A stretch of 64,000 bases of DNA from contig CAWGCG010000005.1 in the NCBI GenBank assembly GCA_963821025.1, positions 558,001 through 622,000 on the forward strand. The letters are read 5' to 3'. Below are positions 17,819 through 26,418 of the stretch, one piece after another. The notes below the pieces were generated by a model, which did no database searches, was not told the DNA's origin, and saw only the letters and a program-made list of their open reading frames with translations. A program made the position numbers and the translations under genes. The DNA comes from WHSW01 sp963821025 (lineage in GTDB: Bacteria; Actinomycetota; Thermoleophilia; Solirubrobacterales; 70-9). The first letter of the stretch is position 1. Every line of letters starts with the position of its first letter.

Positions 17819-17867
17819 GCCGAGCGGCATCGACCGTGGCGCTACGCCACGGAATCTGCCGCTCGGC
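17819..17867. terminator. Nested perfect hairpin between fba and mocA-like gene
   Basis: Outer arms GCCGAGCGGCA (17819-17829) and TGCCGCTCGGC (17857-17867) pair perfectly over 11 bp. Inside, CCGTGGCG and CGCCACGG pair over 8 bp around a CTA loop. The loop is the complement of the TAG stop of the minus-strand gene, so its last codons form one arm. It probably terminates both convergent transcripts; there is no T-tract. Confidence 0.65.
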
Positions 17868-18453
17868 GGGGGGACGGGGGCTCACCGCGCCGGATCGCCT
17901 CCAAGTCCTCGGGCGTGTCGACGTCGTCGGCACGGCACAGATGCCCGACCTCGAGCGTGAACACGCCGCGGCGTTCGAGCAGCCCGCGAGCGCCGGTGTC
18001 GCCGCGCAGCTGCGCCACCTCGGCGTAGAGCTCGCGCTTGATCAACACCGGGTGACCGGGGGCGCCGTCATAGGTAGCCCGCGCCGAGGGTTCGGCTCGA
18101 TCCAGCTGATCGAGGATCGCGGCGATCACCTGGGGGGTGATCAGGGGCTGGTCGGCGAGCGTGATCAACACCGCGTCCGCCTCGGCGAGCGCCGCGATCC
18201 CGGCCCGCAGCGAGGCCGCAACACCCTCGTCCCAGCCGGGCGCGAGGACGACCTCGAGCCCGTCGAGATCGGCGCCGGCGCGGACCCGTTCGGCCTCGGC
18301 CCCGAGCACGACAACGATCCGCTCGATCGCCGGCACCGCGAACATCGCGGCGAGCGCATGATCGATCAGCGGCCGCCCATCGAGCTCGGCGAGCTGCTTC
18401 GGGCCTCCGAACCGGCTGCCGGCGCCGGCAGCGAGGACCAGACCTCCGATCAC
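17842..18453 (-). CDS. MocA/CoxI-like molybdenum cofactor nucleotidyltransferase
   Basis: A 203-aa NTP-transferase of the family that adds CMP to molybdopterin for xanthine-dehydrogenase/CO-dehydrogenase-type enzymes. The opening GGLVLAAGAGSRFGGPKQL is the nucleotide-binding loop; TLADQPLITPQ holds the metal-binding Asp, and APGHPVLIKREL and GDTGARGLL are typical of MocA proteins. The GTG at 18453 starts two residues before the core. It faces fba, sharing the hairpin at 17819-17867. No molybdenum hydroxylase is in the window, so the client enzyme is unknown. Confidence 0.85.
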   Translation of the reverse strand: MIGGLVLAAGAGSRFGGPKQLAELDGRPLIDHALAAMFAVPAIERIVVVLGAEAERVRAGADLDGLEVVLAPGWDEGVAASLRAGIAALAEADAVLITLADQPLITPQVIAAILDQLDRAEPSARATYDGAPGHPVLIKRELYAEVAQLRGDTGARGLLERRGVFTLEVGHLCRADDVDTPEDLEAIRRGEPPSPRRAADSVA

Positions 18454-18488
18454 ACCGCCAGCCTGACCGCTTCGGGCTCGACATGCAA

Positions 18489-18513
18489 GGGGCCCGCCTC
18501 GGCGGCGGGCCCC
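18489..18513 (-). terminator. GC-rich stem-loop downstream of aldehyde dehydrogenase
   Basis: Ten-base-pair perfect stem GGGGCCCGCC (18489-18498) / GGCGGGCCCC (18504-18513) with a five-base loop, 29 bp beyond the stop of the minus-strand aldehyde dehydrogenase and before the MocA-like gene. Only a weak T-rich stretch follows on the minus strand. Confidence 0.6.
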
Positions 18514-18541
18514 GGTGCAGGCTTGCGACTCGCTCGGACCG

Positions 18542-20038
18542 TCAGATCTGGATGCAGACCGCCTTGGTCTCGGTGTAGTTCTCGAGCGCCTCGGCACCCA
18601 TCTCGCGACCCCATCCGGACTCCTTGTAGCCGCCGAATGGCAGCGCCGCATCGAAGACGTTGTAGCAGTTGATCCACACCGTTCCGGCACGGAGCTCCTT
18701 CGCGGCCCTGTGCGCCTTCGAGAGGTTGTCAGTCCAGATTCCGGCAGCGAGACCGAAGTTCGTATCGTTGCCGGCCTTCGGGACCTCGGCGACATCGTCA
18801 AACGGCGTCACCGTGACGACCGGACCGAAGATCTCCTCGCACTCGACCTTCATGCCGGGAGTGGTCTCCGCGAGCACGGTGGGCTCGACGAAGTACCCGG
18901 GGCGGTCCATCGCCTTGCCACCGGCCACCGCGCGCGCCCCTTCCTCGTTCCCGGAATCCAGGTATCCGGAGACCCGCTCTTGCTGTTCGAGCGAGACCAT
19001 CGGGCCCATCTCGGTGCTCGGGTCGAGGCCCGAGCCCACCTTGAGCTGCTTGGCGTGGTCGGCGACGCCCTCGAGCACCTGGTCGTAGGAATCGCGCTCG
19101 ACGAACAACCGCGAGCCGGCCGCACAGCACTGCCCGTGGTTGAAGAAGATCGCGTTCGCGGCACCCGGGATCGCGGTCTCCATGTCGGCATCGCCGTAGA
19201 CCACGTTCGGCGACTTGCCGCCCAGCTCCAGCGTCACCTTCTTCAGGTTGCCGGAGGCCGCCTGGACGATCAGCTTGCCGACCTCGGTAGAGCCGGTGAA
19301 GGCGATCTTGTCGACGTCGTCGTGGGCGGCAAGCGCCGCGCCGGCCGTCTCGCCATAACCGGTGACGATATTGACCACGCCCTCGGGCACTCCCGCCTCG
19401 AGGATCAGCTCACCGAGCCGTAGCGCCGAGAGCGGCGTCTGCTCGGCGGGCTTGAGGATGATCGTGCAGCCGGAGGCCAGGGCCGGGCCGAGCTTCCACG
19501 CCGCCATCAACAGCGGGAAGTTCCAGGGGATGATCTGGCCGACGACCCCAACCGGCTCGCGCAGGGAGTAGGCGTGCCACTCGGCGTCGGGCATGTAGGG
19601 AACCGACGGCGCGATCGTCTCGCCGCCGAGCTTCGTCGTCCACCCGGCGTAGTAGTGGAAGTTGTCGGCGGCGAGCGGGATATCGGCGGCCTGCGCAATC
19701 CCGAACGGCTTGCCGTTGTCGAGCGTCTCCAGCGCCGCGAGCTCATCGCCGTGCTCGAGAATCAGGTCGCCGATCCGGTGGATCGCTCGACCGCGCTCTG
19801 ATGGGCTCATCCGCGTCCACGGCCCCTCATCGAATGCCGCTCGCGCGGTCTTCACTGCCCGGTCGATGTCCTCGGAGTCACCCTCGGCAACGTTCGAGAG
19901 CGTTTCGCCGGTGGCCGGGTTGAACACCTCGAAAGTCTTTCCGCTGGCGGAGTCGACCCAGTCCGCGCCGATCAACATCGGTCGGTCTCGTCCGACGAAT
20001 TCGCGCGCGTGCTCGTCAACCTGCATCTCCGTGGCCAT
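18542..20038 (-). CDS. NAD(P)-dependent aldehyde dehydrogenase
   Basis: Oxidises an aldehyde to the acid. It is 498 aa and resembles the class 1/2, betaine-aldehyde and phenylacetaldehyde dehydrogenase group. Key residues: PWNFPLLMAAWKLGPAL, FTGSTEVGKLI, the general-base Glu in VTLELGGKSPNVV, the nucleophile Cys in NHGQCCAAGSR, and EEIFGPVVTV. The ATG follows AGGAGGAG. It is divergent from moaA. Substrate is not readable; with the methylated-amine genes nearby, an aldehyde from amine or betaine breakdown is possible, but this is inference. Confidence 0.93.
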   Translation of the reverse strand: MATEMQVDEHAREFVGRDRPMLIGADWVDSASGKTFEVFNPATGETLSNVAEGDSEDIDRAVKTARAAFDEGPWTRMSPSERGRAIHRIGDLILEHGDELAALETLDNGKPFGIAQAADIPLAADNFHYYAGWTTKLGGETIAPSVPYMPDAEWHAYSLREPVGVVGQIIPWNFPLLMAAWKLGPALASGCTIILKPAEQTPLSALRLGELILEAGVPEGVVNIVTGYGETAGAALAAHDDVDKIAFTGSTEVGKLIVQAASGNLKKVTLELGGKSPNVVYGDADMETAIPGAANAIFFNHGQCCAAGSRLFVERDSYDQVLEGVADHAKQLKVGSGLDPSTEMGPMVSLEQQERVSGYLDSGNEEGARAVAGGKAMDRPGYFVEPTVLAETTPGMKVECEEIFGPVVTVTPFDDVAEVPKAGNDTNFGLAAGIWTDNLSKAHRAAKELRAGTVWINCYNVFDAALPFGGYKESGWGREMGAEALENYTETKAVCIQI

Positions 20039-20147
20039 CTGGCTCCTCCTGATCGTTGTTCATAGTCACCGGTACCCGTTGGGGCGAGTCACAACCGGTT
20101 CAGACGAGTGCCACCCGATACCTGGGCCGATCCGCCACAATCCGAGC

Positions 20148-21158
20148 GTGACTTCGAAGCCGCATCAGCTCGAGGCGCTTCGCGACGCCCACGACCGGCC
20201 GATCACCGACCTGCGGGTCTCCGTCACCGATCGCTGCAACTTTCGCTGTCGGTACTGCATGCCGGCCGAGGGCATGCCCTGGCTCGATCGCTCCGAGATC
20301 CTCAGCTTCGAGGAGATCGAGCGCCTGGTCCGGGTGCTCGCCGGACTCGGGGTCACCGATGTCCGCCTGACCGGAGGCGAGCCGCTGGCGCGGCGCCAGT
20401 TCCCGCGCCTGGTCGCGATGCTGCGCTCGATCGAGGGGATCGCCGATCTCTCGCTGACCACCAACGGCTATCTGCTCGAGCGCGACGCGGCGGCCCTGGT
20501 CGACGCCGGCATCGATCGCGTCAACGTCTCGATCGATTCCCTGGCCCGGGACCGCTTCCACGAGATCACCCGCCGAGACGCGCTGCCGCAGGTCCTGCGC
20601 GGACTCGAGGCGATCGCCGCCTTCGAGCGGGTGCGCCCGATCAAGGTCAACGCGGTGGCGATGCGCGACTTCACCGAGCACGAGGTGGAGCGCTTCGCCG
20701 AGCTCGCCCGCTCGAGCGACTACCAGGTGCGCTTCATCGAGTTCATGCCGCTCGACGGCGACCGCAACTGGGAGCCGGGCTCGGTGCTCACCGGCGACGA
20801 GCTGCGCGCACTGATCGACGCGATCCATCCGCTGGTTGAGCTCCCGCGCGAGCCACACGCAACCGCGCGGGTGTTCCGCTTTCGCGATGGCGCCGGTGAG
20901 ATCGGCTTCATCAATCCCGTCTCCGAGCCCTTCTGCGCCGACTGCAACCGGATCCGCCTGACCGCCGACGGCAAGCTGCGCACCTGCCTGTTCTCGATCA
21001 GCGAGACCGACCTGCGCGAGCCCCTGCGCGCCGGCGCCGACGACGGCGAGGTCGAGCGAGTCATCCGGGAGGCGGTCTGGCGCAAGGAGCTCAAGCACCG
21101 CGTCAACGAGCCCGGGTTCGTGCCCCCGCCGCGGACGATGAGCGCAATCGGCGGCTGA
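20148..21158 (+). CDS. moaA: GTP 3',8-cyclase MoaA (molybdenum cofactor biosynthesis)
   Basis: Radical SAM enzyme converting GTP to 3',8-cyclo-GTP, the first step of molybdopterin synthesis. It is 336 aa with a GTG start. The SAM cluster is CNFRCRYC; LTGGEPLAR is the SAM-binding Gly-rich motif; the C-terminal second cluster is CADCNRIRL plus the Cys in LRTCLF; the protein ends in the required Gly-Gly (SAIGG). It is divergent from the aldehyde dehydrogenase, separated from the other Mo-cofactor genes at 60114-63739. Confidence 0.97.
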   Translation: MTSKPHQLEALRDAHDRPITDLRVSVTDRCNFRCRYCMPAEGMPWLDRSEILSFEEIERLVRVLAGLGVTDVRLTGGEPLARRQFPRLVAMLRSIEGIADLSLTTNGYLLERDAAALVDAGIDRVNVSIDSLARDRFHEITRRDALPQVLRGLEAIAAFERVRPIKVNAVAMRDFTEHEVERFAELARSSDYQVRFIEFMPLDGDRNWEPGSVLTGDELRALIDAIHPLVELPREPHATARVFRFRDGAGEIGFINPVSEPFCADCNRIRLTADGKLRTCLFSISETDLREPLRAGADDGEVERVIREAVWRKELKHRVNEPGFVPPPRTMSAIGG

Positions 21159-21172
21159 GCCGGCTGGCTCAG
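21155..21172. terminator. Short hairpin spanning both convergent stop codons
   Basis: CTGAGCC-GGCT-GGCTCAG: a 7-bp perfect stem with a 4-nt loop. One arm contains the moaA TGA and the other the complement of the tetR TGA. Same arrangement as at 17819-17867, but short and without a T-tract. Confidence 0.4.
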
Positions 21173-21792
21173 ACCGGTGTCGGACGTTGCTCGGCCTGCA
21201 GCCGCAACTCGGCGAGCTTGCGAGCGCGCCGGGCGGCCCCGCGGTCACCCTCGCCGGCGGAGACGATCGACCCCTTCATCAGGATGTGCCACTCGCGTGC
21301 GAGCGCCTCGGGTTGCGCGATCCCGGCTTCGCGGGCGAGCAGGGCGACGAACTCGCGGATGTCGGCCAGGTAGGCGACCGCCGCCTGGTGCAGGGGATCC
21401 TCGGGGTCGGGGTGCTCGAGCATCACGTTGACGAACGAGCACCCCTCGAAATCCGGGCGCTGAAACCACTCGTCGAAGACGTCGAAGACCACCAGCAATC
21501 GCTCCCTGGGGTCCGAGGCGCGGCCCATTACCTCAGCCTGCAGCCAGGCGCGAGTCCACAGCTCGGCGCGTCGCTCGAGCACCGCCAGGACCAGCTCCTG
21601 CTTGGAGCCGAAGCGCCGGTAGAGCGTCTGTCGCGCAACCCCGGACTGGGCGATGATCTCGTCGATCCCGACCGCCTGGATCCCACGCCGGCAGAACAGC
21701 TGATAGGCGGTGTCGAGAATCTGCTCGCGAGCGTCGCGTGCAACCTCGCCGCCCCGTCCCCGCACGACACCGGCGTCGCTCAGCTCCGCCAC
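21169..21792 (-). CDS. TetR/AcrR-family transcriptional regulator
   Basis: A 207-aa repressor-type protein. The N-terminal HTH spans REQILDTAYQLFCRRGIQAVGIDEIIAQSGVARQTLYRRFGSKQEL (about residues 22-66), followed by an all-helical ligand domain. GTG at 21792 gives MAELSDAGVVRGRGG; an alternative GTG lies four codons upstream. It is convergent with moaA and divergent from the secreted protein at 21887 (94 bp apart), the most likely target by position. Ligand unknown. Confidence 0.9.
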   Translation of the reverse strand: MAELSDAGVVRGRGGEVARDAREQILDTAYQLFCRRGIQAVGIDEIIAQSGVARQTLYRRFGSKQELVLAVLERRAELWTRAWLQAEVMGRASDPRERLLVVFDVFDEWFQRPDFEGCSFVNVMLEHPDPEDPLHQAAVAYLADIREFVALLAREAGIAQPEALAREWHILMKGSIVSAGEGDRGAARRARKLAELRLQAEQRPTPV

Positions 21793-21886
21793 CCGGCCCA
21801 CGATAGCGCGCGGTCTGGCTGTAGGCTGCCGGCGACCGGTGCGGTTGGGGCGAGGCCGGGCTGCAAAGCGAGGACGGGAGAGCGAG

Positions 21887-24358
21887 TTGAGTTCGAGGTT
21901 GTTCGCAGGGACGCTGGCGCTGGTCGCATGCCTGGCCGTATCCACCACCGCTGTCGCTGCCGCCGGCGCCGGCCCGGCCCAGCCGGCGGCGAAGGCGGCG
22001 AAGGCGAAGAAGCTCAAGGTCCGCTCCACCGGCCAGAAGAAGATCCTGCGCAAGCGGGCGATCACGGTCAAGGTGAGCGCGAAGCGCACCGGCAAGCTGA
22101 AGCTGAGAACCAAGTCGACGACCTTCGACAGCCGCGACCCGATCAAGCTGGCGAAGCCGAAGAAGCTGAGGCTGAAGGCGGACGCGAAGGGAAGGACCGC
22201 AAAGCTGCGCCTGACCGCCAAGGGACGCAACCGGATCAAGTCGTGTGAGGCGCGCAAGATCACCGTCAGCGCCAAGGGCGCCAAGGCCAGGTTCAAGCTG
22301 CGACGCAATACCAAGCGCTGCGCGCCGAAGCCGATCGATCTCAGTCGAGCCGATCAGTGCGATCTGATCGGGGTCGATGACGGCGTCAGCCAGGCGGACC
22401 GACTCTGCCTGTTGCCGTTCCCCGACAACTTCCACACGGTCAAGGACAAGTCGACGGACACTGGGCGGCGGGTCGCCTTCGACGACGGCGCGATGCCCCG
22501 GAACGCGAGCGGCCAGCCGATCAGCGCCGCCGCCTACAACCTCAACGACGGCTTCAGCCCCGGCCAGGCGATCACGCTCAAGGTGCCGGGCCTCAACACG
22601 CCCGAGGCGCTCGCACAGACCAACCCGGTCGGGCTCGCCGACCTCGGCCGCTACACGAAGAAGAACTCGCCGGTGGTGGTGGTCGACATGACCACCAACA
22701 AACGCTGGCCGATCTGGGTCGAGATCGACTCGAACTCATCAACCCCCGAGCGCACCGCGCTGCTGATCCATCCGGCGAAGAACTTCGACTCCGGCCATCG
22801 CTACGCGGTTGCTTTGCGCAAGGTGCGCGACGGCGCCGGCAATCGGCTCGAGGCCCCCGAGGGGTTTCGCTACTACCGCGACGACCTGCCCTCGGGCGAG
22901 GCCCCGATCAACGACCAGCGCAAGCGCTTCGACCAGGTCTTCCGGGCGCTTCGCAAGGACAAGGTCAAGCGCCGGTCGCTCTACCTCGCCTGGGACTTCA
23001 CCGTCGCCAGCGACGAGAACATCGCCGGTCGCATGCTCGACATCCGCGACGACGCCTTCGCCCAGCTCGGCGACACGAACCTCGCCGACCGGACCGTGCA
23101 AGGGACCGCGCCGGCGTTCACCGTCGACAGCGTCGTCACCGACCCCGAGCCCGAGATCGCCCGGCGGGTGACCGGGACCTTCACCGTGCCCTGTTATCTG
23201 ACCAACAACTGCGAGCCGCCGGCGACCTTCACCCTCGACTCGTCCGGAAACCCGATCCAGCAGGGGACCTATGAGGCGAACTTCGACTGCATCGTTCCCC
23301 ACGCCGCGGTCGACGACCCCGGCGCGACGCCGGGACGCGCCTCGCTCTACGGCCACGGCCTGCTCGGCTCGGCCTCCGAGGTCGGGAGCTCGCCCCAGCG
23401 CTCGCTCGCCCAGGCGCACGGCTTCGTCTTCTGCGCCACCGACACGATCGGCTTCTCCGAGGGCGACATCCCGAATACGATCGGGATCCTCCAGAACCTT
23501 GGCCGCTTCCCGCAGCTGGTCGACCGCAGCCAGCAGGGCTTTTTGGACGGGCTGCTGCTGGGCCGGTTGATGATCAGCCCCGACGGGCTGGTCAGCGATC
23601 CCGCCTTCCAGCAGGGCGGCGCGCCGGTGATCGACACCTCGAGGCTCTACTACAACGGCAACAGCCAGGGCTCCACCCTCGGCGGCGGTCTGACCGCGGT
23701 CGCGCCCGACTTCACCAGGGCCTCGCTGGGGGTCCCGGCGATGAACTACTCGGTCCTGCTCAACCGCTCGATCGACTTCGACATCTATAAGGCGATCCTC
23801 GATCCCGCCTATCCGGACCCGCTCACCCAGGAGCTCGCGCTCTCGCTGATCCAGATGCTGTGGGACCGCAGCGAGACCAACGGCTATGCGCACCGGATGA
23901 CCGACGACCCGCTGGCGAACACGCCCCCGCACGAGGTGCTGCTCAACGTCGCCTTCGGCGACCATCAGGTGACCACCTGGCAGGCCGACGTCGAGGCGCG
24001 CACGATCGGCGCCGAGATCCACGCGCCGGTCGTCTACGAGGGCCGCTGGCCCGGCGTCGACGTCGCCTGGGACATCCCGCGGATCGGTGCCTACCCGTTC
24101 GCGGGCTCGGCGATCGTCTACTGGGACAGCGGGCCGGTGCGACCCGATCCGACCAGCCCAGGTGACGTGCTCGGGACCGATCCGCCGCCGCTCACCAACA
24201 CCCCGAACACCACCGGCGAGGACCCGCACGGGCTCCCGCGCCAGGCCGCCGCCGAGCAGCAGATGGTCTCGGAGTTCCTGCGCCCGAACGCGCAGAGCTC
24301 GATCTCCGACACCTGCCTCGGCGCGCCGTGCTTCGCGGGAGGCTTCACCGGACCGTAG
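21887..24358 (+). CDS. Large secreted protein with Lys-rich N-terminal region and alpha/beta-hydrolase-like core
   Basis: An 823-aa protein not recognised as a named enzyme. It opens with a signal peptide (SSRLFAGTLALVACLAVSTTAVA, cleavage probably after an Ala near residue 25), so it is exported. Residues about 35-150 are very rich in Lys/Arg (KAKKLKVRSTGQKKI, KLKLRTKSTTF) and look like a beta-sandwich repeat domain. Later, YYNGNSQGSTLGGGL is a G-x-S-x-G nucleophile elbow, YGHGLLGSASE could form the oxyanion site, and VAFGDHQVT could supply catalytic residues. TTG start is supported by GGGAG 6 nt upstream. Probably a secreted lipase/esterase-like hydrolase; substrate unknown. Confidence 0.72.
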   Translation: MSSRLFAGTLALVACLAVSTTAVAAAGAGPAQPAAKAAKAKKLKVRSTGQKKILRKRAITVKVSAKRTGKLKLRTKSTTFDSRDPIKLAKPKKLRLKADAKGRTAKLRLTAKGRNRIKSCEARKITVSAKGAKARFKLRRNTKRCAPKPIDLSRADQCDLIGVDDGVSQADRLCLLPFPDNFHTVKDKSTDTGRRVAFDDGAMPRNASGQPISAAAYNLNDGFSPGQAITLKVPGLNTPEALAQTNPVGLADLGRYTKKNSPVVVVDMTTNKRWPIWVEIDSNSSTPERTALLIHPAKNFDSGHRYAVALRKVRDGAGNRLEAPEGFRYYRDDLPSGEAPINDQRKRFDQVFRALRKDKVKRRSLYLAWDFTVASDENIAGRMLDIRDDAFAQLGDTNLADRTVQGTAPAFTVDSVVTDPEPEIARRVTGTFTVPCYLTNNCEPPATFTLDSSGNPIQQGTYEANFDCIVPHAAVDDPGATPGRASLYGHGLLGSASEVGSSPQRSLAQAHGFVFCATDTIGFSEGDIPNTIGILQNLGRFPQLVDRSQQGFLDGLLLGRLMISPDGLVSDPAFQQGGAPVIDTSRLYYNGNSQGSTLGGGLTAVAPDFTRASLGVPAMNYSVLLNRSIDFDIYKAILDPAYPDPLTQELALSLIQMLWDRSETNGYAHRMTDDPLANTPPHEVLLNVAFGDHQVTTWQADVEARTIGAEIHAPVVYEGRWPGVDVAWDIPRIGAYPFAGSAIVYWDSGPVRPDPTSPGDVLGTDPPPLTNTPNTTGEDPHGLPRQAAAEQQMVSEFLRPNAQSSISDTCLGAPCFAGGFTGP

Positions 24359-24382
24359 TTCGAGCCGGTCACGCAATTCGGG

Positions 24383-24409
24383 TGCTGCCTATGCAATGCT
24401 TAGGCAGCA
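24383..24409. promoter_or_regulatory. Perfect 9-bp inverted repeat before the MerR/TOBE gene (candidate operator)
   Basis: TGCTGCCTA (24383-24391), a 9-nt spacer, then TAGGCAGCA (24401-24409), ending one base before the ATG. The position suggests an autoregulatory operator for the molybdate-sensing regulator and the mod operon it leads. A transcript start inside it would leave almost no leader. Confidence 0.6.
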
Positions 24410-24410
24410 A

Positions 24411-24809
24411 ATGCCTGAGCAGCTCACCCTCGGCGAGGCGGCCCGGATGCTCGGCGTCAGCGCCGACACGCTGCGGCGCTGGGACCGCTCCGGACGGCTG
24501 ACGACGAGCCGCGACGAGCGCAACCGGCGGCTGGTCTCGGTTGACGAGGTCCGCCGGCTCGGCGGCGCGCCGGAGCGCCACCACGCCGGCGATGAGCTCT
24601 CGGCGCGCAACCGGCTGCCGGGGATCGTCCGCTCGGTCGAGGTCGAGGGCGTGCTGGGGCTGGTCGAGATCGAGGCGGGCCCGTTCCAGGTCACCGCTGC
24701 GATCACCCGCGATGCGATCGAGGAGCTCGGCCTCGAACCGGGTGTGGAGGCGACCGCGATGGTCAAGGCGACGTCGGTGATGGTGATCAGAGGAGGAGCG
24801 GGCGGATGA
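24411..24809 (+). CDS. MerR-type HTH fused to a TOBE (molybdate-binding) domain
   Basis: A 132-aa probable molybdate-responsive regulator. Residues about 5-55 form a MerR/excisionase-like helix-turn-helix (LTLGEAARMLGVSADTLRRWDRSGRL). Residues about 68-130 are a single TOBE/molbindin domain (NRLPGIVRSVEVEGVLGLVEIEAGPFQVTAAITRDAIEELGL ... VKATSVMVI). The combination does the job of ModE with a different HTH. ATG at 24411 is taken; an in-frame ATG at 24396 lies inside the palindrome. It overlaps modA by 4 nt, so the regulator is co-transcribed with its presumed target operon. Confidence 0.88.
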   Translation: MPEQLTLGEAARMLGVSADTLRRWDRSGRLTTSRDERNRRLVSVDEVRRLGGAPERHHAGDELSARNRLPGIVRSVEVEGVLGLVEIEAGPFQVTAAITRDAIEELGLEPGVEATAMVKATSVMVIRGGAGG

Positions 24810-25597
24810 GAGCCGGTGTGGATTCGATGCGGCTGGCGGCGGCGCTGGTGGCGTCCATCGCCGTTGTCGCTGTCGGCTGCGGCGACGACGACTCGGAGAG
24901 CTCGGGCGATTCGGCCGGCTCTCAGACCGAGCTCACCGTCTCTGCGGCCGCGTCGCTCACCGACGCGTTCGACGTCTACGCCGACTCCACCGACGGCGAG
25001 GACCGGTTCTCGTTCGCGGGCTCGGATGAGCTCGCGGCGCAGATCCGCCAAGGCGCCAAGCCGGACGTGTTCGCGTCGGCCAACACCACCTATCCTGACG
25101 AGCTCTTCGACGAGGGGCTGGTCGAAAAGCCGGTCGAGTTCACCCGCAACCAATTGGTGATCGCGATTCCGGCCGACGGGTCGGAAATCAGCTCGATCGA
25201 CGACCTCGCGGCGCCCGATCTGGACCTGGTGATCGGGGCCAAGGGCGTCCCGGTCGGCGACTACACGCGCGAGACGATCGCCAAGCTCCCGGCGGCAGAG
25301 GCCGACGCGATCGTCGCCAACGTGCGGTCGGAGGAGTCCGACGTCAAGGGCGTGGTCGCCAAGGTCGCTCAGGGCGCCGCCGACGCCGGCTTCGTCTATG
25401 CGTCCGACGTCGCCGCCGCCTCCGACGAGCTCGGTCAGGTCGAGCTCCCGACGAAGCTCGAGCCCGTGGTCGCCTATGGGATCGCCGTGGTCGAGGGGGC
25501 GGAGGAGCCCGAGCTCGCGCAGCGGTTCATCGACGGTCTGCTCGCCCCCGAGGGCCAGCAGATCCTCGAGGACGCGGGGTTCTTGCCGCTCGAGTGA
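24806..25597 (+). CDS. modA: Molybdate ABC transporter substrate-binding lipoprotein
   Basis: Captures molybdate outside the membrane. It is 263 aa with an N-terminal lipobox (VVAVGCGDD, lipidated Cys about residue 25) and an acidic Ser/Asp linker. The mature part starts LTVSAAASLTDAF, the ModA anion-binding Ser signature, and continues with PDVFASANTTY and the hinge motif NQLVIAIPADG. VPVGDYTRE and GFVYASDVAAA complete the family pattern. Start overlaps the regulator stop (ATGA); the end overlaps modB (GTGA). Confidence 0.95.
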   Translation: MRAGVDSMRLAAALVASIAVVAVGCGDDDSESSGDSAGSQTELTVSAAASLTDAFDVYADSTDGEDRFSFAGSDELAAQIRQGAKPDVFASANTTYPDELFDEGLVEKPVEFTRNQLVIAIPADGSEISSIDDLAAPDLDLVIGAKGVPVGDYTRETIAKLPAAEADAIVANVRSEESDVKGVVAKVAQGAADAGFVYASDVAAASDELGQVELPTKLEPVVAYGIAVVEGAEEPELAQRFIDGLLAPEGQQILEDAGFLPLE

Positions 25598-26418
25598 GAG
25601 CCCGCTGGTTTCCGGTCCTGCTGGTCGCGGCGCTCGGGCTGACGCTCGCCTTCCTCACCGTTCCGATCGCGGCGATCTTCCTCCAGGTCGGGCCCGGCGA
25701 GCTGATCGACAGCCTCGGCGAGCCGCAGGCGACCGATGCGCTGCAGCTCAGCCTGCTCACCTCGGGCATCGCGCTGGCGCTGATCCTCTGCTTCGGCACC
25801 CCGGCCGCCTACCTGCTCGCGACCCGGACCTTTCGCGGCCGCTCGGTGGTGATCACCCTGCTCGAGCTGCCGCTGGTCCTGCCGCCGGCGGTCGCCGGGA
25901 TCGGCTTGCTGGCGGCATTTGGCCCGGGCGGGGTGATCGGTGGGGCGATCGCCGACGCCGGCATCCGGCTCGTGTTCGAGACCGCGGGCGTCGTCGTCGC
26001 GCTCACCTTCGTCGCCAGCCCCTTCTATCTTCGCCAGGCCCAGGCGGCGTTCGAGGCGGTCGATCCGACCTGGATCCAGGCCTCGAGGACGCTCGGGGCG
26101 AGCGAGGCCAGGACCTTCGCCAGGATCGCCGTGCCGGCGGCGGTCCCGGGTCTGGCCGCGGGCACAGCGCTCGCCTGGGGGCGGGCGCTGGGAGAGTTCG
26201 GCGCGACCCTGGTCTTCGCCGGCTCGTTTCAGGGAATCACGCAGACCGCGCCGCTGGCGATCGTCGAGCTCGTCGGTAGCGATTACTCGGCGGCGCTGGC
26301 GCTCTCGGCGGTGCTGGTCGCGGTCTCGACGGCGCTGCTGCTGAGCGTCAAGCTGGTGATCGGGCGGACCTCGGCCGCCGGGCGCGCGACGCCCGTCTTC
26401 CTCGATGCTTCGGGCTGA
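25594..26418 (+). CDS. modB: Molybdate ABC transporter permease
   Basis: Membrane subunit of the molybdate importer, 274 aa with about six transmembrane helices. The ABC-coupling EAA loop is visible as ASRTLGASEARTFARIAVPAAVPGLAAG, followed by WGRALGEFGATLVFAGS, the ModB signature. The GTG start overlaps modA; the 3' end overlaps modC by 14 nt. Confidence 0.95.
   Translation: MRARWFPVLLVAALGLTLAFLTVPIAAIFLQVGPGELIDSLGEPQATDALQLSLLTSGIALALILCFGTPAAYLLATRTFRGRSVVITLLELPLVLPPAVAGIGLLAAFGPGGVIGGAIADAGIRLVFETAGVVVALTFVASPFYLRQAQAAFEAVDPTWIQASRTLGASEARTFARIAVPAAVPGLAAGTALAWGRALGEFGATLVFAGSFQGITQTAPLAIVELVGSDYSAALALSAVLVAVSTALLLSVKLVIGRTSAAGRATPVFLDASG

Noticed and set aside
24359..24410. Molybdenum-cofactor riboswitch ahead of the mod operon
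   Set aside because: The gap is only 52 bp, too short for the known Moco RNA, and is explained by a simple palindrome.
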